The translations under genes were made by a program, and so were the position numbers. The notes below the pieces were generated by a model that was not told the DNA's origin, searched no databases, and saw only the letters and a list, made by a program, of their open reading frames with translations. From contig JBNKTC010000004.1 in the NCBI GenBank assembly GCA_050297855.1, positions 62,001 to 126,000 on the forward strand: a DNA stretch of 64,000 nt, written 5' to 3'. Source of the stretch: SZUA-545 sp050297855 (GTDB taxonomy: Bacteria; Campylobacterota; Campylobacteria; Campylobacterales; SZUA-545). This document shows, piece after piece, positions 54,437 to 62,296 of the stretch; position 1 is the stretch's first letter; every line of letters starts with the position of its first letter.

Positions 54437-55225
54437 ATGATACGATCACTTTACACCGCCGCAACGGGGATGCTGGCACAGCAGCTCTCCATCGACACCA
54501 TCTCGAACAACATCGCCAACGTCAATACCGTCGGCTATAAAAAACAGCGCGCCGAGTTCGCCGACCTGATGTACCAGACGATGCAGTATGCGGGGACCTC
54601 CACCTCCGCAACAACGATCTCGCCGACGGGTATGGAAGTGGGTCTGGGGGTCCGCCCTACCTCCATCCAGAAGATCTTTACCCAGGGGAACTTCAAAGAG
54701 ACCGAAGGGGACCTGGATATCGCCATCACGGGCCGGGGCTTCTTCCAGATCGAACTCCCCGACGGGACGACGGGCTACACACGGAACGGGAGCTTTAAGC
54801 TCGATAACAACGGGAACGTCGTTACGACGGATGGGTATCGCCTGATCCCCGAGATCGTCATTCCCGCCGATGCGACCCAGATCACGGTCGGTGCCGACGG
54901 GACAGTCTCCGTCATGCAGGCGGGCCAGACCGTGGCGACCCAGATCGCCCAGCTGGAACTGGCCGACTTTATCAACCCCGCCGGTCTCCACGCCCTGGGG
55001 GATAACAACTACATCAACACCGCCGCCAGCGGCGACGTCATCACGGGCGTACCGGGTCTTAACGGTATCGGCCAGACACGCCAGGGCTTTGTGGAGCTCT
55101 CCAATGTCCAGCTGGTCGAGGAGATGACGGACCTGATCACAGGTCAGCGCGCCTATGAGTCCAACTCCAAGGCGATCACGACCAGTGACGAAATGCTCTC
55201 TACGGTAAACCAATTAAAACGCTAA
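54437..55225 (+). CDS. flgG: flagellar distal rod protein
   Basis: Main distal rod subunit, 262 residues. The N-terminus MIRSLYTAATGMLAQQLSIDTISNNIANVNTVGYKK and the C-terminus GFVELSNVQLVEEMTDLITGQRAYESNSKAI are nearly textbook FlgG. It lies 17 bp after flgF behind AAAGGAG. Its stop codon lies inside the second hairpin of a dispersed element (copy C), so the element intrudes into the gene end. Confidence 0.96.
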   Translation: MIRSLYTAATGMLAQQLSIDTISNNIANVNTVGYKKQRAEFADLMYQTMQYAGTSTSATTISPTGMEVGLGVRPTSIQKIFTQGNFKETEGDLDIAITGRGFFQIELPDGTTGYTRNGSFKLDNNGNVVTTDGYRLIPEIVIPADATQITVGADGTVSVMQAGQTVATQIAQLELADFINPAGLHALGDNNYINTAASGDVITGVPGLNGIGQTRQGFVELSNVQLVEEMTDLITGQRAYESNSKAITTSDEMLSTVNQLKR

Positions 55226-55270
55226 AGGAGTAAAACCCCTTTAGCTACGCTTGCCGCGTAATGCGGCAGA
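55221..55270 (-). repeat. two-hairpin dispersed element, short copy C
   Basis: In minus orientation: hairpin 1 TGCCGC-ATTAC-GCGGCA (55268-55252), linker AGCGTA only, then hairpin 2 GCTAAAGGGGT / ACTCCTTTAGC with loop TTT (55245-55221). The central part found in copies A, B and D is missing, as if deleted between two AGC triplets. The TAA stop of flgG lies within hairpin 2. Confidence 0.72.
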
Positions 55271-55363
55271 GTTTATACTCCCTATTGCTATGGCTATGTT
55301 GAATTAGCCGCCTCCTAGCCTCTTTTTGTTACAATTCCATCAAATTAACGATAAGGATAGATT

Positions 55364-55825
55364 GTGGCAAAAAAAGAGTTTCGTGATAATTTCGGCCGTA
55401 TCGTGGCCAAATCTGCACCAATTGTCTCTTATAAAAAACTCTCCTCGGAATTTCAAAAAGATATCGAATCGGCCTATGACGAATACAAGACAAGCGACGT
55501 TTTCGGCAAAGAGAGTTTTACCTACTTCTATGCCAAGACCCGTGACGTGACGTATGTCGAAGGCGTGGCGACGTCGGCCATGATGGAAAACCGCGCGTTT
55601 CTGTTCGTCGAGGAGCAGTATACAGATCCCGAGGCGGAGCTGTTCCCGGGCGTGGAGTATTTCAACTACTACGCCATTGTCGAGGGCTCGGTCGAAGAGC
55701 TGAAGATGAAGTACAACTTCAACTCCAACATGCACCTGATCGACCAGTTTATCAACTTCGACCGGGATATGAGCGAGGAGCAGTGGATGGAGATCAAAAA
55801 CGGTATGGGAATGCTGCCGGAGTGA
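55364..55825 (+). CDS. conserved protein of unknown function upstream of the FliG-C-like gene
   Basis: A 153-residue soluble protein that I do not recognise. It has mixed helix/strand content, many aromatic residues (FTYFYAKTRDVTYVEG, VEYFNYYAIVEG), no signal peptide and no TM segment. The start is a GTG after AAGGA. It ends 4 bp before the FliG-C-like gene, so it is the first gene of a three-gene operon. Confidence 0.65.
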   Translation: MAKKEFRDNFGRIVAKSAPIVSYKKLSSEFQKDIESAYDEYKTSDVFGKESFTYFYAKTRDVTYVEGVATSAMMENRAFLFVEEQYTDPEAELFPGVEYFNYYAIVEGSVEELKMKYNFNSNMHLIDQFINFDRDMSEEQWMEIKNGMGMLPE

Positions 55826-55829
55826 CCGT

Positions 55830-56246
55830 ATGTGGGGCAACAAGGAGCGGGTGGCAAAGATATTGAGCCGGCTTGCCCCGGAGGATGCCCGGAAGGTCCT
55901 GGCCTATATCGCCGACCGCAACGCGGGATTGAGCGCGACGCTCAAAGAGCTGATGTTCGGCTTTGAGGATGTGACGATGCTGAGTGAAAAAGAGATGCAG
56001 CTTCTGCATCAACGAATCGATTCCCGTGATCTTGTCCTGGCCCTGAAGGGCTTGGATGATGCCCAGAAGGAGACGATGCTCCGGGGGATGAGTGCCAAAC
56101 GCAAGGCGACGATCCTCTCCGAGCTGGAACTGACCGGCAAGGTCAAGGCCAAGGATGTGGAGGCGGCAAGGCAGCGGATCGCCGATATCGCCAGGGAGAT
56201 GATCGAAGCGGGGGAGATAAGCCCCGGCGAAGCGTGGATCGAATAA
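55830..56246 (+). CDS. stand-alone FliG C-terminal domain protein
   Basis: A 138-residue protein that matches only the C-terminal domain of the flagellar motor switch protein FliG. The stretch LKELMFGFEDVTMLSEKEM, then QRIDSRDLVLALKGLDDAQKETMLRGMSAKRKATIL and VEAARQRIADIAREMIEAGEI follows FliG's order (LMFxFED...DxxDLxxALKG...FLxNMSxRAA...Vxxxxxxxxxxxxx LxxxGEI). Canonical FliG is about 335-345 residues, and the N and middle domains are absent here; nothing upstream resembles them. A start with GGAG upstream and clean spacing indicate a real gene and not a decayed end. It may modify the motor. Confidence 0.75.
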   Translation: MWGNKERVAKILSRLAPEDARKVLAYIADRNAGLSATLKELMFGFEDVTMLSEKEMQLLHQRIDSRDLVLALKGLDDAQKETMLRGMSAKRKATILSELELTGKVKAKDVEAARQRIADIAREMIEAGEISPGEAWIE

Positions 56247-56255
56247 AGGATGAGA

Positions 56256-56969
56256 ATGTCAAAAAATATATTAACCAACCTGATCGCATTGGTCATTGTG
56301 GGTGCGGCGTTTGTCGTGCCTGCGGAAATGTCGGATCTTTTTTTGATGACCGGGCTTTTTGCCCTTTCGGGTGCCGTGACCAACTGGCTGGCCGTGCACA
56401 TGCTCTTTGAACGGGTTCCCGGACTCTACGGTTCGGGGGTGATCGTCAACCGTTTCGAGGATTTCAAGCTGGGGATCCACGGGCTGATGATGAACCAGTT
56501 CTTTACCAAAGAGAACCTGGAGCGCTTTTTTAGCAGTTCGGCAGACGAGGGGGCCCAGGTCAATCTCGAGCCGGTCCTTGCCAAGACCGACATGGGTCCC
56601 GCGTTTGAATCCCTTAAAGGGGCGGTGCTCGAGTCCTCATTCGGGACGATGCTCGGGATGTTCGGCGGGGCCAACGCCCTCGATCCCCTGAAGGACCCCT
56701 TCGAGACCAAGATGAAGGCGGCTCTGGTCAAGATATCAAACAGTGCCAGTTTCCAAAAGACCCTGCGGGAGAATATCTCCGGGGGCAACCTCAGCCACGA
56801 TATCCTGGCCAAGGTGGACAAGATCGTCACCGCCCGTCTGGAAGAGCTGACCCCCGAGATGGTCAAGGAGATCATCCAGAAGATGATCAGGGAGCACCTG
56901 GGATGGCTGGTCGTCTGGGGCGGAGTATTCGGCGGCCTGATAGGCTTTGTTAGCTCATTTTTTATATAA
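56256..56969 (+). CDS. DUF445-family membrane protein
   Basis: A 237-residue inner-membrane protein: hydrophobic N-terminus with two close TM segments (NILTNLIALVIVGAAFVVPAE, LFLMTGLFALSGAVTNWLAVHMLFE), a long helical soluble middle, and a C-terminal TM (GWLVVWGGVFGGLIGFVSSFFI). The AVTNWLAVHMLFERVPGLYGSGVI stretch is the DUF445 (YheB-like) hallmark. Function unknown. I use the ATG at 56256, since the ATG at 56250 directly abuts AAAGG. It is the last gene of the operon with the FliG-C-like gene. Confidence 0.82.
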   Translation: MSKNILTNLIALVIVGAAFVVPAEMSDLFLMTGLFALSGAVTNWLAVHMLFERVPGLYGSGVIVNRFEDFKLGIHGLMMNQFFTKENLERFFSSSADEGAQVNLEPVLAKTDMGPAFESLKGAVLESSFGTMLGMFGGANALDPLKDPFETKMKAALVKISNSASFQKTLRENISGGNLSHDILAKVDKIVTARLEELTPEMVKEIIQKMIREHLGWLVVWGGVFGGLIGFVSSFFI

Positions 56970-56970
56970 C

Positions 56971-57039
56971 GCTTAAGAAACAAAGTTCCTTAAGCTACGC
57001 TGGCCGCTATGGCACTGAAGCCTGCCGTTAAAACGGCAG
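56971..57039 (-). repeat. two-hairpin dispersed element, copy D
   Basis: In minus orientation: hairpin 1 CTGCCGTT-TT-AACGGCAG (57039-57022), linker GCTTCAGTGCCATAGCGG then CCAGCGTA, hairpin 2 GCTTAAGGAAC / GTTTCTTAAGC with loop TTT (56995-56971). It lies between the DUF445 gene and the next response regulator. Confidence 0.75.
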
Positions 57040-57093
57040 AGTTTTATTGAATAGTGAATATAATCTTTCTAAATTCAATAACTGGAGGGACCG

Positions 57094-57780
57094 GTGAAGA
57101 AGCTGCTCGAACGTCTTAAATCACTGACGGTTCTATATGCCGAAGACGATCCCGATGTCAAAAAAAACGTTGCGGGCTACCTGGAGCTGGTATTCGGCCG
57201 TGTGATCGATGTCGCGACGGGGACAGAAGCGTATGAGCGTTTTGAAGAGGGGGGTATCGATGTGCTTCTGACCGATATCGATATGCCGGGCCTCAGCGGG
57301 ATCGATCTGGCCAAAAAGATCCGCGAAAACGACCAGACGACCCCCATTATCATCATGACCGCCCATACCAAACCGGAATACCTGATCGATGCGGTGGAGC
57401 TTAACATCACCCGCTATCTTGTTAAGCCCTTTGTAGGGGAGGCGCTTTTGGGAGCCTTGGAAAAAAGTTTCGCCCAGGCTCCCGAAGGCCCCGAGCCCAT
57501 CAGCCACGAACTCTTTTACGATCACCACGAAAAACAGCTTATCCACAGGGGAGACGTGATCCCCCTGACCGTCAAGGAGAGCCGCCTGCTGGAGTTTTTC
57601 CTCAAACGGAAAAACCAGCTCCTCTCCCCCGAAGCGATCGAACGCTATATCTGGGAAGACGAGTTTGTCACCGACAGTGCCCTGCGCGCCCTGATCAAAA
57701 ACCTGCGAAAAAAACTCCCCGTCGACTGTATCAAAAACAGCGTCGGCTTGGGATATAAGCTCGTTACAGGGGAAGGGTGA
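57094..57780 (+). CDS. OmpR-type response regulator, partner of the adjacent kinase
   Basis: A 228-residue regulator: receiver with D61 (LLTDIDMPGLSG), switch T and Lys (MTAHTKPEYLIDAVELNITRYLVKPF), and C-terminal winged helix (KESRLLEFFLKRKNQLLSP, DSALRALIKNLRKKLP). The start is a GTG behind GGAGGG. Its stop overlaps the kinase gene on the other strand by 17 bp; convergence and closeness suggest a cognate pair. It resembles the regulator at 50072. Confidence 0.93.
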   Translation: MKKLLERLKSLTVLYAEDDPDVKKNVAGYLELVFGRVIDVATGTEAYERFEEGGIDVLLTDIDMPGLSGIDLAKKIRENDQTTPIIIMTAHTKPEYLIDAVELNITRYLVKPFVGEALLGALEKSFAQAPEGPEPISHELFYDHHEKQLIHRGDVIPLTVKESRLLEFFLKRKNQLLSPEAIERYIWEDEFVTDSALRALIKNLRKKLPVDCIKNSVGLGYKLVTGEG

Positions 57781-59482
57781 GGGCAAACCTGGCCCCCGAT
57801 GCATTCCCTTCGCTATCGGCGATATTCTCCGCCTCGACACTCCCGTCAAAACGTTCCCGCATGATCATACGGCTCATATAGAGTCCCAGTCCGGTCCCGC
57901 CCTCCTTGGCGGTAAAGTATTCGTCAAAGATATGGGGCAATACGCTGTCCGGGATTCCGCCGCCGTTGTCCTCGACGCTGATCCGCAGTATCCCCTCCCG
58001 GATCTCCGTAGCGATCGTAATATCCTTCTCGTCCGATTCAAGCGTGTTCAGCTGATCGATGGCATTTTTGAGGATATTCATCAGCACCTGGACCAGTTCG
58101 TTTTTGTAGATGCGTACGTGCTCCCCGCCGTTTCGGATCTGTTTGTGTACGGTGATCCCGCCGATGGCGATCGGGTGCGAGGAGAACTTGAGGGCATCCT
58201 CTATGACATTTTTTAGCATGACGTCGACCTTCTCCCGGTCGGGTTTGAAGAAATCCTTGAAATCCTCGATGGTCTGGGAGAGGTAGACCGAGGAGTCGAT
58301 CACCTGCTGCATCTCGCCTTCGAGCGCTTTTCCTTCGACCGGACCCAGCTGGGCCATCAGCTTCAGTTTGGAGGCCAGGGCCGAGATGGAGGAGAGGGGC
58401 TGGCGCCACTGGTGGGTGATCATATTGATCATCTCCCCCATGGCCGCGTTTTTGGACTGGTTGAACATGATGCGGTCTTTCTGGCGGTTGGCTTCCACCG
58501 CCTGGCGGACACGGTCGTTCAGGTTGGCGTTCAGTTCGCGAAGCATGTCGTTTTTCTCCACGATCTGATCGTTAAGGCGTTTGGGTACGAGGGCGAAAAG
58601 GTAGGCGACCGGAAGGGAGAAGAGCAGCACGCCCAGGACCAGGTAGAGGGTGATCCTTGTGATCTTCTCCCGTTTTTTCTCCAGGATCCCCCGGTTCATC
58701 TGCATAAAGATCTTGTACTCCGTCCCGCCGCCGAGAAGCAGTGTCCGGCCGTACATGTTCTCCCCGACGTAGATATCCGAAAAGAGGATATCGTCCGCCG
58801 TCTCGTGGAAGATCTCGTAGATGCTTTTATGCTCTTTGGCGCCCAGGAGGCGGTCGTTGTAGACCAGGAAGTTCCCCCGGTCGTCGCAGAGGTGGATAAA
58901 TCCGGCCGGGGAGCTCTCAAAAAGCGCGGCGACCCGGGTGAAGTCCAGCAGCAAGGAGAGTTCGCCGAGGCGTTTTCCATCCTCAAGGATCGTGCGATTG
59001 ATACTGAATGTGGTATTGCCGCCGTAGGTCTCCTGGCGGATAAATACATGCTCTCCGGCTTCTTCGCTCCCGGGTGCTGCGGCTGCAGGGATCAGGCTCT
59101 TGTCAAACTGCCGCCGCATCGTGTCGTAGACCAGTACTTCCGAGTGGTCCGATCCGCTTCGGGAAAGGGTCAGGCGGAGAATGTCGTCGTTGCTGCTGAG
59201 CACCATACCGGCGAGCTTTAAAAAGCCGTCCCGGTCCGTCCCTTTGAGATAAGCCGGCGTTTCCGGGGATGCCGCAAGGTAGCCCAGCGCTTCGGCGGGG
59301 CGGTTAAAAAACTTTTCGAACTGATCGTGTTTGATGGAGATGATCGACTGCGCCCTGGCCAGGAAATCCTCCCGAAGACTTTGGGACTCGACCCGGTAGG
59401 TGATCAGTGACGTCGTCAGGACGATCACCGCCCCGAAGGCGACAAACAGCAGCATAAAGATCAGCCGGTAGTTTTTTCTCAT
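57764..59482 (-). CDS. membrane sensor histidine kinase
   Basis: A 572-residue kinase from the ATG at 59482 (MRKNYRLIFML). TM1 about 8-30 and TM2 about 276-298 enclose a periplasmic sensor domain of about 245 residues, probably of the dCACHE type that binds small ligands. A coiled linker follows, then the H-box MINMITHQWRQPLSS (H357), N-box LMNILKNAIDQL, and glycine boxes VEDNGGGIPD and GGTGLGLYMSRM. The HQWRQPL form is the one usual in Campylobacterota. It faces the regulator gene 57094-57780, its likely partner. Confidence 0.93.
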   Translation of the reverse strand: MRKNYRLIFMLLFVAFGAVIVLTTSLITYRVESQSLREDFLARAQSIISIKHDQFEKFFNRPAEALGYLAASPETPAYLKGTDRDGFLKLAGMVLSSNDDILRLTLSRSGSDHSEVLVYDTMRRQFDKSLIPAAAAPGSEEAGEHVFIRQETYGGNTTFSINRTILEDGKRLGELSLLLDFTRVAALFESSPAGFIHLCDDRGNFLVYNDRLLGAKEHKSIYEIFHETADDILFSDIYVGENMYGRTLLLGGGTEYKIFMQMNRGILEKKREKITRITLYLVLGVLLFSLPVAYLFALVPKRLNDQIVEKNDMLRELNANLNDRVRQAVEANRQKDRIMFNQSKNAAMGEMINMITHQWRQPLSSISALASKLKLMAQLGPVEGKALEGEMQQVIDSSVYLSQTIEDFKDFFKPDREKVDVMLKNVIEDALKFSSHPIAIGGITVHKQIRNGGEHVRIYKNELVQVLMNILKNAIDQLNTLESDEKDITIATEIREGILRISVEDNGGGIPDSVLPHIFDEYFTAKEGGTGLGLYMSRMIMRERFDGSVEAENIADSEGNASGARFALTLPL

Positions 59483-59483
59483 A

Positions 59484-59505
59484 TCAAAAGAGTACCCTCT
59501 TTTGA
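59484..59505 (-). promoter_or_regulatory. perfect inverted repeat in the kinase leader
   Basis: TCAAAAGAG-TACC-CTCTTTTGA is a perfect 9-bp inverted repeat directly before the kinase ATG. On the minus strand it contains the only SD-like sequence (AGAGGG), so a leader hairpin could mask translation; it could also be a DNA operator. Confidence 0.5.
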
Positions 59506-59525
59506 CAGGAAGTTTACTTAAAATA

Positions 59526-59542
59526 GGGCCCCCGAGGGGCCC
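59526..59542 (-). terminator. terminator of the lipoprotein gene
   Basis: Perfect 7-bp stem GGGCCCC / GGGGCCC around a 3-nt loop, followed on the minus strand by TATTTT. It lies 22 bp beyond the lipoprotein stop and upstream of the kinase gene. Confidence 0.65.
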
Positions 59543-59564
59543 GAAGCGTGCGGTTTTAAGGGCA

Positions 59565-61601
59565 TTACTGCTCGTTAAGAAGTTGGGTGATCTCATCTTG
59601 GGTTACCGCCCTGTTAAAGATTCTTAGTTGATCAAGCGTACCGTTTGGTGCATCATACAGAGGGTGTCCGCTGGAATCATACCGGTTATTACCGATGAGA
59701 TCGCCAAAACCGAGGCCGGCTATGGTCCCGTCGTAAGTGGTATTGGCATCAAGAACCCCATCAAGATACATACGTATCTGTGAACCGTCCGCTGTGACTG
59801 AAATATGATGGAATCCGCCGCCCAAAGAGCTGATTGTCGATGCAGACGTTAATTGTATGCCAATCCCGTTGGACTGGTTATGCTCTAAAACATAGCGGTC
59901 TTGGTAAATGGACAGATTAAGAGCACTGTTTTGCTTAAAGCTTATAAAACTTGCGGAATGAGTGATCCCGCTGTAGATAGACTCCGTCGCATCGGAAAAG
60001 AGTGAAATCGTGTACTCAGGGAGGGGCGGAAAGGCAGTTGTCAATTCGATCCGGTCGTCTAATGCAAGGAACTGTACGCCATTGTCAATATGTGCGCTTG
60101 TCAATGTCGTACCTGTAAAGTTTGTGTCGTAATAGCCTCCCATGTCATTACGATCGGTGTCAAATGTATAGAGGGCAACAGAACTTCCGTCACCGAAAAG
60201 ATCGAAGAGCGTGCTCGTTCCACTTTGGTTGACAACAATGTCAAAATTTTTAACATCCAGTGCACTCAGGGTCGTGTTGACTTCTCCGTAACTGCTGTTG
60301 GTCTCAGCTCGCAGAAGTACGTCACCGGCCGGTAGGTCTACGGAAAGATACCCTTCCGTTCCAAAGGTCCCGCTGCCTGTTATCCCGATCAGCTCGCCGT
60401 TGGCATAGACCGTGGCACCCGCTACCGGGAGGGCTGCCATATCATAGACGTTGATCCCGACACTTGCCAGTATATTGCCGCTTGCCAGGGACGGGGTGGT
60501 AATGGATACGGCACATTCGACTGTACTGCCGTTTTTATCCAGGATGACGTTATCCATCAGGCATGACCCAATTGGACTGGCCGGGGCGGTAATATCGCTG
60601 AAGATAAGCTGCATGGCGTAGGTGCCGTAGTTTATGGAATCAAGCGTAACAGCTCCGTAGGTGATATTGTTCTCTGTATAGATCGTCATGTTCTGCTCGT
60701 AGCTCGCTCCCCCGTCGGTGATGGTGAAAACCGTCTGAAGGTTGGTCAGGCCCGTGATATCGACGATCTCAGAGGGAATAGCCGTTGTAATCGTGGCATT
60801 TCCGTCAATCGTATTAAATGTAAAAGCTGTTTCGGCATGAAGCGGGACGATATCCATGGTCAGGGGAGAGCCTGCGACGATCGTAACGTTCTCCTGTGTC
60901 TCTACCGAGCGACCGACCTGGTTCGTTCCGTCATAAAGGGCCAGCCGGATCGTGTGGGCTCCTTCGGAAAGATTGACATAGCTGTCCGTCAGGCCCGTGG
61001 AGGGGTTGATCGTAAAAATCTGTTCCAACCCGCCGTCCACCGTAATGCCGAGCTTTGGCAGTGACAGGGAGGCAAGCTCTGCCGCGTTGTAGTTGAAATG
61101 GTAGTCTGCAAGTGTGGAGATGACGGAGACATCGATGATCGTATCGCCGATCACGGGGGCAAGGGTCATGGGGATGTCGGTGGCGTTGCCGTCGACAATC
61201 GTGGCATAGGATTCACCCGCATACTGATAGCCTTCGTTGGAAAGAAGCATGGAAAAGCGGTAACTCCCCGGTGTGAGGGTTACGGTCTTTGTGGAGGTGA
61301 CACTCAGTGCCGTCTCATCCAGTGTCGCACTCCAGGAGTAGGTTGCTGTTTCACCGGTCGTGTAGTTGTAGGCTTCGAGTTCGCCGCTTAATATGCTGTC
61401 CACGGCCGAAAGGGTTTTGGAAACGGTCGATTTGGAAACGACCCCTGAATAGAGGGAAGCGAGGGAGAGATCAAGTGTGTGGGACTGTGAAGTCGAGGCT
61501 GTTTGTGTACCGTCCCCCTTACTGCTTTGAGTATTGCACCCGGTCAGGAAAACCAAGAAAACCGATATGCCGAGGGCATAGAGTGTTTTGGTAAGAGACA
61601 T
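59565..61601 (-). CDS. surface lipoprotein with LamG-like C-terminal domain
   Basis: A 678-residue exported lipoprotein: signal peptide with lipobox LTGC (C22), then a Ser/Thr-rich segment and several Ig- or carboxypeptidase-regulatory-like beta domains (GSYRFSMLLSNEGYQYAG, GNILASVGINVYDMAALPVAGATVYANGELIG), and a C-terminal LamG/concanavalin-like domain (about 480-675; HIDNGVQFLALDDRIELT, FHHISVTADGSQIRMYLDGVLD, LDQLRIFNRAVTQDEI). LamG domains bind sugars or proteins, so adhesion or a surface role is likely. Its codon use is less biased than that of its neighbours. Direct repeats with 11-bp period lie upstream. Confidence 0.85.
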   Translation of the reverse strand: MSLTKTLYALGISVFLVFLTGCNTQSSKGDGTQTASTSQSHTLDLSLASLYSGVVSKSTVSKTLSAVDSILSGELEAYNYTTGETATYSWSATLDETALSVTSTKTVTLTPGSYRFSMLLSNEGYQYAGESYATIVDGNATDIPMTLAPVIGDTIIDVSVISTLADYHFNYNAAELASLSLPKLGITVDGGLEQIFTINPSTGLTDSYVNLSEGAHTIRLALYDGTNQVGRSVETQENVTIVAGSPLTMDIVPLHAETAFTFNTIDGNATITTAIPSEIVDITGLTNLQTVFTITDGGASYEQNMTIYTENNITYGAVTLDSINYGTYAMQLIFSDITAPASPIGSCLMDNVILDKNGSTVECAVSITTPSLASGNILASVGINVYDMAALPVAGATVYANGELIGITGSGTFGTEGYLSVDLPAGDVLLRAETNSSYGEVNTTLSALDVKNFDIVVNQSGTSTLFDLFGDGSSVALYTFDTDRNDMGGYYDTNFTGTTLTSAHIDNGVQFLALDDRIELTTAFPPLPEYTISLFSDATESIYSGITHSASFISFKQNSALNLSIYQDRYVLEHNQSNGIGIQLTSASTISSLGGGFHHISVTADGSQIRMYLDGVLDANTTYDGTIAGLGFGDLIGNNRYDSSGHPLYDAPNGTLDQLRIFNRAVTQDEITQLLNEQ

Positions 61602-61653
61602 GTCTGGTCCTTCATATGATTTTTTCCGAAACTTCCCCAGTGTAGGTATTTGG

Positions 61654-61691
61654 TGTGAAACAGATGTGATGTTCGTGTGAAATTAGCGTGA
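61654..61691. promoter_or_regulatory. four direct repeats with 11-bp period, candidate OmpR/PhoB-type regulator site
   Basis: TGTGA at 61654, 61665 and 61676 and CGTGA at 61687 are spaced exactly 11 bp apart with 6-nt spacers AACAGA, TGTTCG and AATTAG. Read on the minus strand they are TCACA repeats. Direct repeats at one-turn spacing are typical of OmpR/PhoB-family regulator sites. They lie 53-90 bp upstream of the lipoprotein start and on the other side face leuD. Confidence 0.65.
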
Positions 61692-61759
61692 TATTGTCAG
61701 GATTAAAATCACGTGAAGGATTTTTGATGCAGAAGCTGCTACTCTAACCCACAGTTTGT

Positions 61760-61765
61760 TAGAAT
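61760..61765 (+). promoter_or_regulatory. candidate -10 box for leuD
   Basis: TAGAAT in TTTGTTAGAATAAGAG, 30 bp before the leuD start; resembles the box before secA. Confidence 0.4.
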
Positions 61766-61795
61766 AAGAGAAAAATATTTTTTTAGGACGTTTAA

Positions 61796-62296
61796 ATGGC
61801 AGTATCAAGTGGAAAAGCTTGGAAATTCGGAAAAGACATCGATACCGATGTCATTATCGCAGCACGATATCTTAACAGCTCCGATCCGGAGCACCTGGCG
61901 AAATATGTGATGGAAGATTCGGATATCCCCGATTTCGCCTCCAAAGTAAACAAAGGTGACATCATCATCGCCGACGAAAACTTCGGGTGCGGCTCCAGCC
62001 GCGAGCACGCTCCCATCGCCATCAAGGCCGCCGGGATCGGTGCCGTCCTGGCCAAAAGCTTCGCGCGGATCTTCTACCGCAACTCTTTTAACATGGGGCT
62101 ACCCATCTATGAAGTGGCGGAGACCGACCGCATCGATACGGGTGACGAGCTTGAGATCGATACGGAAAAGGGTACCGTGACCAATAAGACTAAAAACGAG
62201 ACCTACACCTTTAAGCCGATCCCTCCGTTTATGCAGGAGCTGATCGATGCGGGCGGGCTGATCCCCTACGCACAGAAAGAGATGGGCCTGGCATGA
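61796..62296 (+). CDS. leuD: 3-isopropylmalate dehydratase small subunit
   Basis: Swivel-domain subunit of isopropylmalate isomerase in leucine synthesis. 166 residues, matching the short bacterial/archaeal LeuD type; motifs DIDTDVIIAARYL and ENFGCGSSREHAPIAIKAAG. The large subunit LeuC is not in the window. The stop overlaps leuB by 4 bp. Confidence 0.94.
   Translation: MAVSSGKAWKFGKDIDTDVIIAARYLNSSDPEHLAKYVMEDSDIPDFASKVNKGDIIIADENFGCGSSREHAPIAIKAAGIGAVLAKSFARIFYRNSFNMGLPIYEVAETDRIDTGDELEIDTEKGTVTNKTKNETYTFKPIPPFMQELIDAGGLIPYAQKEMGLA

Noticed and set aside
29991..57039. Dispersed hairpins as a CRISPR array or as ordinary terminators
   Set aside because: Copies are far apart, not tandem, without spacers. 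They lack T-runs, and several follow separate terminator-like hairpins.
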